From NCBI GenBank assembly GCA_039815145.1, contig JBCBZW010000002.1, positions 1 through 64,000 of the forward strand: 64,000 bases of DNA, in the 5' to 3' direction. Position numbers and translations under genes: made by a program. Below, one piece after another: positions 28,763 through 38,072 of this stretch. This DNA comes from Pseudomonadota bacterium. Its GTDB lineage: Bacteria; Pseudomonadota; Gammaproteobacteria; Steroidobacterales; JBCBZW01. Below the pieces are notes generated by a model. It was not told the DNA's origin, did no database searches, and saw only the letters and a list, made by a program, of their open reading frames with translations. The first letter of the stretch is position 1; each line of letters begins with the position of its first letter.

Positions 28763-31700
28763 TTAGGCCTGGGTCGTAGCCAGAGCGGGGTTGCTGACCG
28801 GGGCGGCGTACTGTTTGCGGTCGAGCAGCGAATACACCACCGGGATCACCACCAGGGTGAGGACCGTCGCCACCAGCAGGCCGCCGATCACCGTGATCGC
28901 CATGGGGGCGCGGATCTCCGCCCCCTCACCGATGCCGAGGGCCATCGGCAGCAGGCCGAGGGCGGTGGTCGCGGTGGTCATCAGGATTGGGCGCAGGCGG
29001 GCCTGGCCTGCCTCCATGATCGCCTGTTCGCGTTGCATGCCGCGGGCGCGGGCTTGGTTGATGTAGTCAACGAGTACGATGGCGTTGTTGACCACGATGC
29101 CCACCAACATGATCACCCCGATCAGAGCGACCACGTTGATGCTGGTGCCCGTGACCGTGAGGCCAAGCACGGCCCCGACCAGGGCCAAGGGCACGGTGAG
29201 CAGAATCACGAAGGGGTGGATCAGGGACTCGAACTGCGAGGCCATCACGAGGTAGACGAGGAACACGGCCATGAGCAGAGCGAAGCGCATGGACTCGAAG
29301 GAGGCGTCCATCTCCTCGTTCTGGCCGCCGACCTCGGCGCTGATGCCGCCGGGGAGGGCGACCTCGCCGAGCAGCGCATCGAGTTCGGCCACGGCCTCGC
29401 CGAGGTCACCGTAGGCGAGGTTCGCTTGCACCAGCGCCACGCGCTCCTGATTGGCGCGGCGAATCTCAGCCGGCCCGGCCGCGATGCGAATGTCGGCCAC
29501 CGCCTCGAGGGTGACGGGGCGATCGGACAAGGGGTTGACGATCAGTTCGCGCACTTCCTGCACGGAGGCTTGTTCCGTGTCCAGGGAGCGCACGAGGACG
29601 TCGATCTTGCGATCGCGCAGGGTGTAGCGCGTGGCCAGCTCGCCCCGCACCTTGGCCACCACTTCGTCGGCGATGTCACGCACGGCAAGGCCGAGGCGGG
29701 CGGCACGCTCGTGATCGAAGAGGATCTGGATTTCCGGCTGGCCCGACTGCATGGTGGTGCGCACGTCCGCGAAGCGCTCGCCGGCGCGCAGGCGTTCGGC
29801 GATGCGCTCGCTGGTGGTCTGCAGCTTGTCGAGATCGTAGCCACGGACAACGACCTCCAGGGGAGTACTGAAGGAGAAGAGCGACGGACGGCTGAACTCG
29901 TACTCGACCCCCGCCTGCTGGTTGAGGTGGTCGCGGAGCACGCGCATGGCCTCGATCTCCGTGGCCCGTGTGGCGCCGTCGGTCAGCTTCACGCTCAGCT
30001 GCGCCGTGTTCTCACCGGCATCCACCGGGCTCGCATCGAGGCGGTTGCCGGTGCCGGCCACGGAGAAGGAGCGCTCGTAACCATCGATCCCTTGCGCCGC
30101 GAGTTGCACCTCACGCGCGGCGCGGTCGGTGCTCGCCAGGGGCGCGCCGGGGGCCAGGCGCAGGTCCACGTTGAACTCGCCCTGGCTGAGCTGGGGGATC
30201 AGCTCCGTGCCGAGGCGAGGCACGAGGGTCATCGCGCCTGCGAAGATACCGATCGCCACGGCCACGATCAGCAGGCGATGGCGTAGGGCGCCGGCCAGGA
30301 TCGGGCGATACAGGTGGGCGATCGCGTCGTAGGACTTCTGGAACAGCCACGTGAAGGGGCGCAGGAGCACGCTGAAGATCACCCACACGATGGCGCCGAA
30401 GATGCGGGCGATCCAACGCAGCACGAAGGAGAAGCCACGGGTGAGCAGGCCCGGGCGCTCGTCGGAGCTCGCCTCTTGGAAGCGTTCGCCACCGCCGATG
30501 GAGGCCAGCATGGGGATCAGGGTCACCGCCACCAAGAGGGAGAAGGCGAGGGCGAAGGTGACCGTCAAGGCCTGGTCGCGGAAGAGCTGGCCGGCGATCC
30601 CCGAGACGAACACCATGGGGAAGAAGACGGCGATGGTGGTGAGCGTGGCGGCGGTGATCGCCGTGCCCACCTCGTTGGTGCCGCGCTGGGCGGCCGACAC
30701 CACATCCTCGCCTTGCTCGCGCCGTCGGAAGATGCTCTCCAGCACCACGATCGAGTTATCCACCAGCAACCCCACGGCCAGGGCGATGCCGCCGAGGGAC
30801 ATGATGTTGAGCGTGAGGTCGAAGCCGTACATGGCGATGAAGGTGCCGATCACCGAGACCGGGATCGTCATGCCGATGATCAGCGTCGAGCGCAGGTCGC
30901 GCAGGAAGAAGTAGAGCACCAGCACGGCCAGCAGGCCGCCGAAGAGGGCGGCGTTGCGCACCTGGGAGATCGCCGCATTGATGAAGCGCGATTGATCGTA
31001 TAGGCCGCGCAGCTCGAGGCCGTCGGGCAAGGTCTCGCGCAGGTCGTCCAGGCGCGCCTGCAGGCGAGCGGCGATCTGCACGGTGTTGCCGTCGCCCTCC
31101 TTGTAGATGGCGAGCTCCACCGACTCGCGCCCGTCCACGCGGGTGACCGCCTCACGTTCCTTGTAGCCACGGACAACGCGCGCCACGTCGTCGAGGTAGA
31201 CCGTGCGTCCGTCGGGCGTGGCGATGATGGTGCGGGCGATATCGTCCACGCTGGTGAACTCGTTCAGGGTGCGGACCAGAAAGCGCTGCGACCCTTGTTC
31301 GAGGCGACCGCCGGACAGATTGACGTTCTCGGCGCGGATGCGTTGGGCGATCGTGTCGATGGAGTAGCCGAGGGCTGCCACCTTGTCCTCGTCCACCAGG
31401 ATCTGGATCTCATCCTCGAGGCCACCGCTCACCTTCACCGCGGCCGTGCCTTCCACGCCCTCGAGATCAGTCTTGAGATTGTCTTCCGCGAAGCGACGCA
31501 GCCACTTCAGGCGCGCTTCGCTGGACTCGCCGAGGCTCTCCTCGGCGGTCGCGTCCATCAGGGCCAGGCGGATGATCGGCTCGGAGGAGGGATCGAAGCG
31601 CAGGAGCAGGGGGCGCTTGGCCTCCAGCGGCAGCTGCAGCGTGTCCAGCTTCTCGCGCACGTCGACCGCGGCCAGATCCATGTTGGTGCCCCAGAGGAAC

Positions 31701-31981
31701 TCCAGGATCACATCGGACTGGCCTGAGCGGGAGACCGATCGTACCTGGCGAACGTTCTTGATAACCCCGACGGACTCCTCGATGGGCTTGGTCAGCAGGT
31801 TCTCGATTTCCTGCGGCGCCGCGCCGGTGAGCTCCGTGCGCACCGTGAGCGTGGGGTAGGCGATATCGGGTAGCAGGTTGACGTTGAGCCGGCCCAAGGA
31901 CACGAGACCGAAGAGGATCACGGCCGTGGTGAACATGATGACGGTGACGCGCCGCTTGGTGGCAAGTTCGGCGAAGGTCAT
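28763..31981 (-). CDS. RND efflux permease, first permease of the operon
   Basis: A 1072-aa RND transporter. N-terminal TM1 (MFTTAVILFGLVSLGRLNVN) is followed by the porter loop with GAAPQEIENLLTKPIEE; TM4 carries GLLVDNSIVVLESIFRRRE. Before the second TM bundle there is an extra aromatic/hydrophobic segment (~497–540, containing IFGAIVWVIFSVLLRPF), longer than in AcrB, which could form an extra membrane-surface helix. The second half ends with GIVVNNAIVLVDYINQARARG and a polar tail. Middle gene of the operon, 124 nt after the adaptor, the gap holding a strong hairpin (32068–32095). Substrate unknown. Confidence 0.93.
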   Translation of the reverse strand: MTFAELATKRRVTVIMFTTAVILFGLVSLGRLNVNLLPDIAYPTLTVRTELTGAAPQEIENLLTKPIEESVGVIKNVRQVRSVSRSGQSDVILEFLWGTNMDLAAVDVREKLDTLQLPLEAKRPLLLRFDPSSEPIIRLALMDATAEESLGESSEARLKWLRRFAEDNLKTDLEGVEGTAAVKVSGGLEDEIQILVDEDKVAALGYSIDTIAQRIRAENVNLSGGRLEQGSQRFLVRTLNEFTSVDDIARTIIATPDGRTVYLDDVARVVRGYKEREAVTRVDGRESVELAIYKEGDGNTVQIAARLQARLDDLRETLPDGLELRGLYDQSRFINAAISQVRNAALFGGLLAVLVLYFFLRDLRSTLIIGMTIPVSVIGTFIAMYGFDLTLNIMSLGGIALAVGLLVDNSIVVLESIFRRREQGEDVVSAAQRGTNEVGTAITAATLTTIAVFFPMVFVSGIAGQLFRDQALTVTFALAFSLLVAVTLIPMLASIGGGERFQEASSDERPGLLTRGFSFVLRWIARIFGAIVWVIFSVLLRPFTWLFQKSYDAIAHLYRPILAGALRHRLLIVAVAIGIFAGAMTLVPRLGTELIPQLSQGEFNVDLRLAPGAPLASTDRAAREVQLAAQGIDGYERSFSVAGTGNRLDASPVDAGENTAQLSVKLTDGATRATEIEAMRVLRDHLNQQAGVEYEFSRPSLFSFSTPLEVVVRGYDLDKLQTTSERIAERLRAGERFADVRTTMQSGQPEIQILFDHERAARLGLAVRDIADEVVAKVRGELATRYTLRDRKIDVLVRSLDTEQASVQEVRELIVNPLSDRPVTLEAVADIRIAAGPAEIRRANQERVALVQANLAYGDLGEAVAELDALLGEVALPGGISAEVGGQNEEMDASFESMRFALLMAVFLVYLVMASQFESLIHPFVILLTVPLALVGAVLGLTVTGTSINVVALIGVIMLVGIVVNNAIVLVDYINQARARGMQREQAIMEAGQARLRPILMTTATTALGLLPMALGIGEGAEIRAPMAITVIGGLLVATVLTLVVIPVVYSLLDRKQYAAPVSNPALATTQA

Positions 31982-32067
31982 GCGCGTATCTCCCGTGGAC
32001 GAGGGACTCGGAAAGGACTAGAGACCTGCGGCGAGGGAGAGACCCTGCCGGTCGGATGCGGTCATCA

Positions 32068-32095
32068 CGCGGGGCGAGGGCAAGCCCGCCCCGCG
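32068..32095. terminator. Strong hairpin between adaptor and first RND permease
   Basis: CGCGGGGCG (32068–32076) and CGCCCCGCG (32087–32095) are exact inverted repeats around a 10-nt loop that can itself pair (GGC–GCC). It lies inside the operon rather than at its end, with no U tract, so it may attenuate transcription or protect the adaptor mRNA end, giving more adaptor than permease. Confidence 0.45.
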
Positions 32096-32105
32096 CGGAG
32101 TTCGC

Positions 32106-33269
32106 CTAGGGTTGGAAGAGGTCGCCCGCGAAGGCCTCGGTGATCGGTTCCGCGCGGCGGTTCACGACGTTCACCTGGCCTCCGTCACGCAGGCTCGATT
32201 GGCCGACGACGACCACCTCGTCCCCGTCGTTGAGTCCGTCCAGAATCTCCACCCGCCCGCCGTTGTCGAGCCCGGTGGTGACCGTGCGGCGTTGCGCCGT
32301 GTTCTCCTCGTTCACCACGAAGACCGCCTGGTCGCCAACGCCGTCGACCAGGGCGTCGCGCGGTACCTGCAGGGCGTTCGGATGCACGTCGTAGACCACG
32401 TTGATGCGAGCGAACATGCCGGGGCTCAGGCGGCCGGCGGCGTCGGTCGTCTCCACGGTGACCTTGAAGGTGGCGGTGGTGGGATCGATCACCGGTGCGA
32501 TGCGGGCAATGCGACCGGCGAAGCTGACATCACCAAGGGCATCCACCGTCACCTCGGCCTGTTGGCCGGCGGCCAGCTTGCGGTACTCACGCTCGGGCAC
32601 GAACAGCTCGGTGATCAGCGGTTCGAGGTCGGTCACGCGGAAGGTGGGGGTGTTGGCGGTGATCGTGTTGCCTACCTTCACCATGCGCTCGCTCACCACA
32701 CCGTCGATCGGAGCACGGATCTCCGTGTACCCCAGGCGCAAGGCGGAGAGCTCTGCGTCGGCGCGGCTGGCGCGGACGTCGAAGTGGATGGTGTCGTAGG
32801 CTTCCTTGGTCACCAGGCCCTTGTTGTGTAGGTGCTTGTTGCGCCCGTACTCCGCTTCCAGCTTCTCCAGGGACGCGCGAGCGCGAGCGAGTTCCAGGCG
32901 CAACTGATCGCCGTCGAGGCGGGCCAGTACGTCGCCAGCCTTCACGATGTCGCCTTCCTCTACCAGGATCTGGGTGATCTGGCCTTCCACCTTGGCGACC
33001 ACCTCGGCGTCGCGCTCGGCTTCGAGGGACCCGGTGGCGGAGTACACGGCGAGGATGTCTCCACGCTGGGCGGCGGCGACCTCGACCGGAATGGCCACCT
33101 CCTCTTCCTCCTCCTTATTGTCCGCGACCTCTGCTTTCTCGCCGCCGACGCTGCAGCCGGTGAGGAGAGCCGTGAGGGAGAAGCCGAGGAGAAGGGCCAC
33201 CGGGATCAGACGCAGGGTCCGATGGTGGGGGAGTGCTTGGGGAAGTCGTTGCAGCTTGGGGTCAGTCAT
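32106..33269 (-). CDS. RND efflux adaptor lipoprotein
   Basis: A 387-aa membrane-fusion protein, first gene of the adaptor–permease–permease operon. The signal sequence ends in a lipobox LLTGC with Cys39, so it should be an inner-membrane-anchored lipoprotein. An acidic linker (~48–60, KEEEEEV) precedes the lipoyl domain (VEGQITQILVEEGDIVKAGDVLARLDG), an alpha hairpin (~115–165), the second lipoyl half (IRAPIDGVVSERMVKVGNTI) and beta-barrel. It bridges the permeases to a TolC-type channel not encoded nearby. A promoter and overlapping inverted repeat are at 33348–33387. Confidence 0.93.
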   Translation of the reverse strand: MTDPKLQRLPQALPHHRTLRLIPVALLLGFSLTALLTGCSVGGEKAEVADNKEEEEEVAIPVEVAAAQRGDILAVYSATGSLEAERDAEVVAKVEGQITQILVEEGDIVKAGDVLARLDGDQLRLELARARASLEKLEAEYGRNKHLHNKGLVTKEAYDTIHFDVRASRADAELSALRLGYTEIRAPIDGVVSERMVKVGNTITANTPTFRVTDLEPLITELFVPEREYRKLAAGQQAEVTVDALGDVSFAGRIARIAPVIDPTTATFKVTVETTDAAGRLSPGMFARINVVYDVHPNALQVPRDALVDGVGDQAVFVVNEENTAQRRTVTTGLDNGGRVEILDGLNDGDEVVVVGQSSLRDGGQVNVVNRRAEPITEAFAGDLFQP

Positions 33270-33347
33270 GGGGGGTGCCTCGCCGTGCAGGTCAGTCCGC
33301 AGCTACTGGAGTCGACCGTGTTACCGGTTTGCCGTAGTGGTTGATTA

Positions 33348-33369
33348 GTGTTGTACAGGAGTATAACAC
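33348..33369. promoter_or_regulatory. Inverted repeat (candidate operator) over the RND operon promoter
   Basis: GTGTTGTA (33348–33355) and TATAACAC (33362–33369) are inverted repeats matching at 7 of 8 positions around a 6-nt spacer. The repeat covers the -10 element of the minus-strand promoter, the usual place for a TetR/MarR-type repressor site. No regulator gene is adjacent, so the binding protein is unknown. Confidence 0.55.
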
Positions 33370-33387
33370 CAAACTACACATCTGCAA
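33360..33387 (-). promoter_or_regulatory. Sigma70-type promoter of the RND adaptor–permease operon
   Basis: Reading the minus strand, TTGCAG (33387–33382) and TATACT (33365–33360) are spaced by 16 nt and lie about 90 bp upstream of the adaptor ATG at 33269. Both hexamers are close to the TTGACA/TATAAT consensus, the best promoter match I saw in the window. Confidence 0.6.
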
Positions 33388-33510
33388 GTCCCCTACGGCC
33401 GCGGGCATCCTGCTGTCTTCGACGTTTCGATGCCGCGATTGGTTGCGCACATCCCGACAGGACGTAATCGCCCGAGCGGCGTTTGGTGACGGGGTTCGCG
33501 GAGTACCACG

Positions 33511-33544
33511 AAAAAAGGGGAGCGGCGCCGCGGCACCGCTCCCC
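33511..33544 (-). terminator. Intrinsic terminator downstream of the Prc protease gene
   Basis: On the minus strand GGGGAGCGG and CCGCTCCCC form a perfect 9-bp stem with a 10-nt loop (33544–33517), followed at once by six T (complement of A6 at 33511–33516). This is a textbook rho-independent terminator, about 65 bp after the prc stop codon, and it insulates prc from the RND operon promoter. Confidence 0.9.
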
Positions 33545-33607
33545 CTTCCGGGTCCGAGGGGTGCCGGCGAACCTAAGGATTCGTCCGGCCCCCAAGTACC
33601 AGTCGGC

Positions 33608-35809
33608 TTAGTTCACCACCGCCTCGCTCTCGATAGGGGCGGGAGTGCTGGCGGCCGTGCGCTGGGGTAGCAGGCCGGCCAGGCTCGAGTAGTCGGTGAT
33701 GATCTCCGCCGCTTCGTGCAGCATCACATCCACCGGCTCCACGTCTTCGAGGGCCTCGACGTCCTTCAGCGCCTCCATGCCGAGGGCTTCACGCCGCTCG
33801 TTCTCCAGTGCGAGGCGGCGCTGCTGGCGGGCATCCCGCTCGGCTTTGCGGGCGTCGTAGTTCAGGGAGACGGACGTTCGGGAGCTGAACTCCTCCAGGT
33901 CTTCGATCTCCGTCTGCCACAGGCGGAAGTCGGGGTCATCGGCGACACGCTTGCCGTGGTAGCGCTCGAGGCTGACGATCTGCGTGTCGAGCGGCGTGCC
34001 CTGGCGGAAGCGGGTGGCGTCGATCTGGTCCCAGTTCAACGCGGTCTCGCGGGTCGACTCGCCGACCAGGTCCTCATCGACCGGCGAGGGCAGGTGGATG
34101 TCCGGCGCCACGCCACGCAGCTGGGTGCTGCCTCCGGTCACCCTGTAGTACTTGCCGATCGTGAGCGTCAGCTGCCCCATGTCGCCGGTGGAACGCTTGG
34201 TGCTCCAGCGGTTGAGATCGTAGAGGTTCTGCACCGAGCCCTTGCCGAAGGTGTTCTGGCCGATCACCACACCGCGTTCGTAGTCCTGAATGGCGGCCGC
34301 GAAGATTTCCGAGGCCGACGCGCTGTAGCGATCCACCAACACGGCGAGGGGGCCGTCGTAGGCGACGCCGGGTTCGATGTCGCTGAGCTGGCGAACGCGA
34401 CCATTGGTCTCGCGGAACTGCACCACCGGGCCATCGATGAACAGGCCGGTCATGGCGCGAGCCTCCCACAGATGTCCGCCGCCGTTGTTGCGCAGGTCGA
34501 CGATGAGCGCGTCCATCCCTTCTTCCTTCAGCTCGCCGATGAGACGGCGCACGTCGCGGGTGGTGCTCGTGTAGTCCTTGCGGCCGGCCTGGCGCGCCGC
34601 GTAGTCCTGGTAGAAGCTCGGCACCTTGATGACGCCGACCTTGTAGGCGTTGTCGCCGCGTTCGATCTCGAGGGTTTCACGCTGGGCGGCCTGGGCTTCG
34701 AGTCGGACCTCGTCGCGCACCAGGGCGACGATCTTCTCGGCGGAGCCCGGTGCAGCACCGGCCGGGAGGATCTGCAGGCGGACCGTCGTACCGCCCGGGC
34801 CGCGAATGAGTTCGACTACGTCGTCGAGGCGCCAACCGATCACGTCCACGAACGATCCCTCATCTCCCTGACCGACCGCGGTGATGCGATCCTTCTGCTC
34901 CATCGAGCCATCGATGGCGGCGGGACCGCCGGGGATGATGTTCATGATGGTGACGTAGTCTTCGCGCAATTGCAGCGAGGCACCGATGCCCTCGTAGGAG
35001 AGGCTCATCTGAATGCGGTACTCCTCCGTGTTGCGCGGGGAGAAGTAGTTCGAGTGAGGGTCGAGCGTGTCCGCGTAGGCGTTCATGAAGCTCTCGAACA
35101 CCTCATCAGCGGTGAGCTGACTGGTACGGCGCAGGACGCGCTCGTAGCGCTTGCGCAGGGTGGAGGCGACGCCGTCATCGCCGCCCCATTCTTTACCTGT
35201 GAGCATTAGGCTAAGAGAGTCGTTCTTTACGCGCTGGCGCCAGATCTCATCCAGCTCGGACGCGGTGCGCGCCCAGGGCTGGTCTTCGCGATCGAAGTAG
35301 TAGGCCTCGTCAATCGTGAAGTCAGGCTCGGTATCGAGGAGCGAGATGGCGTGCACGATGCGCTCGTGTACGCGCTTGCGGTAGCGGTTGAAGATGTCGA
35401 AGGCCGGGGCCACGTTTCCCGCGCGCACGGAGTCGTCCAAGGTGGTTCGGTAGCGCTCGAAGCGCTGCACGTCCTGGGCGAGGAAGTAGAACTTGTTGCC
35501 ATCCAGGGCGTCGATGTAGCCGTCAAGAATTTGACTGGAGAGGGCGTTGTCGATGTCCGTGCCGGCGTAGTGGAACTGATCCATGAGGTCCGTGACCACT
35601 TGCACGATCTTCTTGTGCTGTTGTGCCGGCTGCAGCGCTTCCAGTGGTTCGTCGAGAACATTATCCTCCGCCGCCGGCATCGCCTTGTCATCCGCGTCCG
35701 CCTCGGCCGCCCATGTGGGCGCCGCGGCGAGGGCGCCGATGAACAAGAGCAGGGTGAACAGGGCAAGCGCCTTGTGTAGCGCCGGTGCGGGCAATGCGAT
35801 ACTTCTCAT
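33608..35809 (-). CDS. prc: Carboxy-terminal (tail-specific) protease Prc/Tsp
   Basis: A 733-aa periplasmic S41 serine protease. It has a signal peptide (~10–35, ending PTWAA), an N-terminal helical domain (~55–240), a PDZ domain (YEGIGASLQLREDYVTIMNIIPGGPA) and the S41 core. The catalytic Ser/Lys dyad is in the DRYSASASEIFAAAI and GQNTFGKGSVQ motifs, the Lys about 25 residues after the Ser. A DUF3340-like C-terminal part follows. It cuts proteins with non-polar C-termini and processes envelope proteins. The ATG at 35809 is used, with AGGTGA upstream; GTG at 35821 is an alternative, and the frame up to 35986 lacks signal-peptide logic. An intrinsic terminator follows. Confidence 0.94.
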   Translation of the reverse strand: MRSIALPAPALHKALALFTLLLFIGALAAAPTWAAEADADDKAMPAAEDNVLDEPLEALQPAQQHKKIVQVVTDLMDQFHYAGTDIDNALSSQILDGYIDALDGNKFYFLAQDVQRFERYRTTLDDSVRAGNVAPAFDIFNRYRKRVHERIVHAISLLDTEPDFTIDEAYYFDREDQPWARTASELDEIWRQRVKNDSLSLMLTGKEWGGDDGVASTLRKRYERVLRRTSQLTADEVFESFMNAYADTLDPHSNYFSPRNTEEYRIQMSLSYEGIGASLQLREDYVTIMNIIPGGPAAIDGSMEQKDRITAVGQGDEGSFVDVIGWRLDDVVELIRGPGGTTVRLQILPAGAAPGSAEKIVALVRDEVRLEAQAAQRETLEIERGDNAYKVGVIKVPSFYQDYAARQAGRKDYTSTTRDVRRLIGELKEEGMDALIVDLRNNGGGHLWEARAMTGLFIDGPVVQFRETNGRVRQLSDIEPGVAYDGPLAVLVDRYSASASEIFAAAIQDYERGVVIGQNTFGKGSVQNLYDLNRWSTKRSTGDMGQLTLTIGKYYRVTGGSTQLRGVAPDIHLPSPVDEDLVGESTRETALNWDQIDATRFRQGTPLDTQIVSLERYHGKRVADDPDFRLWQTEIEDLEEFSSRTSVSLNYDARKAERDARQQRRLALENERREALGMEALKDVEALEDVEPVDVMLHEAAEIITDYSSLAGLLPQRTAASTPAPIESEAVVN

Positions 35810-35980
35810 CTGTTCATTCACCTGGGGGATTAGCGTGGTGTTGAGGCCAAGACCGCCCGAGCATGGGCGCTGCGGATATATCGAGGGCGAGTGCGGTGTA
35901 TTGCAAACAACACTAGACCTGGCTCCGCGCCCGATCAAGGGCGCCGATTGCGCCTTCGCGCGCTTACGGAAAGTGTCGTC

Positions 35981-36283
35981 GTGCATCCGCTGACGTTTCT
36001 CACGGGGATCGTGTTCGGCTCATCGGGGCTCATCCTTCTTGTGCTGCTGCTGGTCATGTTGATCAAGGGCGTACTGCTCTTTTCCGGTGACCTGGAGCCT
36101 GCGCGGGCAGAGCTTGATGGTCAGTTGCTCTGGCTCGCGGTCTTTACCGGTCTGACCGTGGTGAGTACGGCGAGTTTCGTCTCCCTGCTTCGTCGCCTGC
36201 CCTGGCGCTGGGCTGCACAGGCAGTCCTTTGGAGTAGCCTGGCATTACTTATTGCCAACTTGGGCACCCTGCGCGGCGGATGA
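35981..36283 (+). CDS. Small three-helix membrane protein, unknown
   Basis: A 100-aa protein with three predicted transmembrane segments (~5–30, ~47–66, ~74–93) and short loops (FSGDLEPARAELDG; RRLPWRW). The GTG at 35981 is preceded by GGAAAG. No family is recognised. Divergent from prc across a 171-bp promoter gap and 47 nt upstream of the amidohydrolase, with which it may share a transcript. Confidence 0.7.
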   Translation: MHPLTFLTGIVFGSSGLILLVLLLVMLIKGVLLFSGDLEPARAELDGQLLWLAVFTGLTVVSTASFVSLLRRLPWRWAAQAVLWSSLALLIANLGTLRGG

Positions 36284-36330
36284 GGCAAGCTTGTCGCGTG
36301 AAGGATTTCTCAGGACATCGAGGTCCACCC

Positions 36331-38019
36331 ATGATTCGAATTCCACCGTTATCTGTTCGCACCTTCGCGGCGTGCGTCGTTGCCGCCAGCCTCGCCTGGC
36401 CTGCCCACGCGCAGGTCTTGGTGCACAACATCAACGGATACAGCTGCGACGCGAACGGTCGCTTGAGCCGCTTTGCTGGCCTGCAGGTGGACGCCCAGGG
36501 CCGCGTGGCCCAGCGCTGGGCGAGCGCCGAGCAGGCATCGCAGGCGAGCCAGCAAGCGCCCGTCGGAATGGCGATCGTGGACGGTGCCGGGCAGACCCTG
36601 CTGCCCGGACTGATCGATGCTCACGGACACGTGCGCGCCCTCGGCGAAGCGCGCGGCCGGGTCAACCTGGTGGGCACGCGATCGCTGGAGGAAGCGCTGG
36701 CGCGGGTCGCGGCTTACGCCGAAGCGAACCCGCAAGCGCCGTGGGTGGTGGGGCGTGGGTGGAACCAGGAGCAGTGGCCTGGTGGCGCGTTCCCCACCGC
36801 CAGCGATCTGGATCAGGTGGTTGATGACCGGCCGGTGTACCTCGGTCGCATCGACGGCCACGCGGCGTGGGTGAACTCGCGGGCCCTGGCGGTGGCCGAG
36901 ATCACGGCGGCCGACGACGCTCCGGTGGGCGGCCGCGTCGAGGTCGATGAACGCGGCAAGCCCACAGGGGTGTTGATCGATGCGGCCGGCGACCTGGTCG
37001 AGCGGCTGGTGCCCGCGCCATCGCGAGATGACGATCGGGCGGCGATCCTGACGGCGCTGAACGAGCTGGCCAGCCTTGGCATTACCGGCGTCCACGACGC
37101 GGGCATCACCCCGCAGGACCTCGCCATCTACCGCGAACTGGCCCAGGCCGGTGAACTGCCGATTCGCGTCTACGGCATGCTCGCCGAATCGGCACGGGAG
37201 GCGCTCGCGGCGCCGCTGGTGGGAGAGGGCAACGACTTCCTCACGGTGAGCAGCGTGAAGGTCTACGCCGACGGCGCCCTCGGCAGCCGAGGGGCAGCGC
37301 TCCTGGCGCCCTACGCGGATGAGGCGGGCAATCAGGGCCTCGCGTTCAAGGCGGATACGGCGCTGGCGGCGCTGGTGCGAGAGACCTCGGCACGGGGGTT
37401 CCAGGTGAACGTTCACGCGATCGGAGACGCAGCCAATCGCATGGTGTTGGACGCCTTCGCCCAGGTGCCGCCACAGGAACGTGTCGCCCGCCGACACCGG
37501 GTGGAGCACGCCCAGATCATCCACCCGGCAGACATTCCCCGCTTCTCCGCCCTCGATGTAATCGCCAGCATGCAGCCGACCCACGCCACCAGCGACATGT
37601 TCATGGCCATGAAGCGTCTGGACGCTCAGCGCCTGGTCGGCGCCTACGCCTGGCGTCACCTGATCGAGAGCGGTGCACGCATCGCATCGGGATCGGACTT
37701 CCCCGTGGAACCTGCCAACCCGTTCTTCGGGCTGCACGCGGCGGTGACGCGGAGCAATCGGTCAGGGCAGCCGCCCACGGGGTGGATCGTGGAAGAGGCC
37801 ATGACCCGTACCGAGGCCTTGTGCTCGTTCACCGTCGAAGGGGCCTTCGCCGCCCACGCGGACGATCGTCAGGGTCGCCTCGATCAGGGCTACTGGGCCG
37901 ACTTCATTCTCGTCGACGCAGATCCGTTCCAGGTGCCCGCGCAGGACATCTGGAAGATCGGCGTGAACGCGACGTGGGTGTCAGGAAAGGCGGTGTATGA
38001 GGTGAAGGTGGCCCGCTAG
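36331..38019 (+). CDS. Exported amidohydrolase (YtcJ-like amidohydrolase 3 family)
   Basis: A 562-aa metal-dependent hydrolase. A signal peptide (~10–27, ending AHA) precedes the beta-sandwich start. The TIM-barrel metal motif is H98-G-H100 in GLIDAHGH; later ligands lie in VNVHAIGDAANR, RHRVEHAQIIHP and the Asp of SGSDFPVEPANPF. Family members hydrolyse N-acyl or cyclic amides; the substrate is unknown. Export to the periplasm or outer envelope is unusual for housekeeping amidohydrolases but common among this subfamily in marine and soil bacteria. The ATG at 36331 follows GAGG. Convergent with the PilZ gene; a hairpin lies between them. Confidence 0.9.
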   Translation: MIRIPPLSVRTFAACVVAASLAWPAHAQVLVHNINGYSCDANGRLSRFAGLQVDAQGRVAQRWASAEQASQASQQAPVGMAIVDGAGQTLLPGLIDAHGHVRALGEARGRVNLVGTRSLEEALARVAAYAEANPQAPWVVGRGWNQEQWPGGAFPTASDLDQVVDDRPVYLGRIDGHAAWVNSRALAVAEITAADDAPVGGRVEVDERGKPTGVLIDAAGDLVERLVPAPSRDDDRAAILTALNELASLGITGVHDAGITPQDLAIYRELAQAGELPIRVYGMLAESAREALAAPLVGEGNDFLTVSSVKVYADGALGSRGAALLAPYADEAGNQGLAFKADTALAALVRETSARGFQVNVHAIGDAANRMVLDAFAQVPPQERVARRHRVEHAQIIHPADIPRFSALDVIASMQPTHATSDMFMAMKRLDAQRLVGAYAWRHLIESGARIASGSDFPVEPANPFFGLHAAVTRSNRSGQPPTGWIVEEAMTRTEALCSFTVEGAFAAHADDRQGRLDQGYWADFILVDADPFQVPAQDIWKIGVNATWVSGKAVYEVKVAR

Positions 38020-38033
38020 GCATCGCGGGCGTT

Positions 38034-38063
38034 GGCTGCCGGCGCAGGGTTGCGTCGGCAGCC
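38034..38063. terminator. GC hairpin between convergent amidohydrolase and PilZ genes
   Basis: GGCTGCCG (38034–38041) pairs perfectly with CGGCAGCC (38056–38063); the loop can extend the stem (GCGCA/TGCGT). No U tract. Likely shared 3'-end hairpin. Confidence 0.45.
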
Positions 38064-38072
38064 TGCGCTCCC

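Noticed and set aside
28733-30286. 517-codon open frame on the plus strand
   Set aside because: Antisense to an RND permease gene with clear homology; the same GC-driven composition.
33716-35209. 497-codon open frame on the plus strand
   Set aside because: Antisense to the Prc protease gene, which carries the full S41/PDZ signatures.
36349-37737. 462-codon open frame on the minus strand
   Set aside because: Antisense to the amidohydrolase with intact metal motifs.
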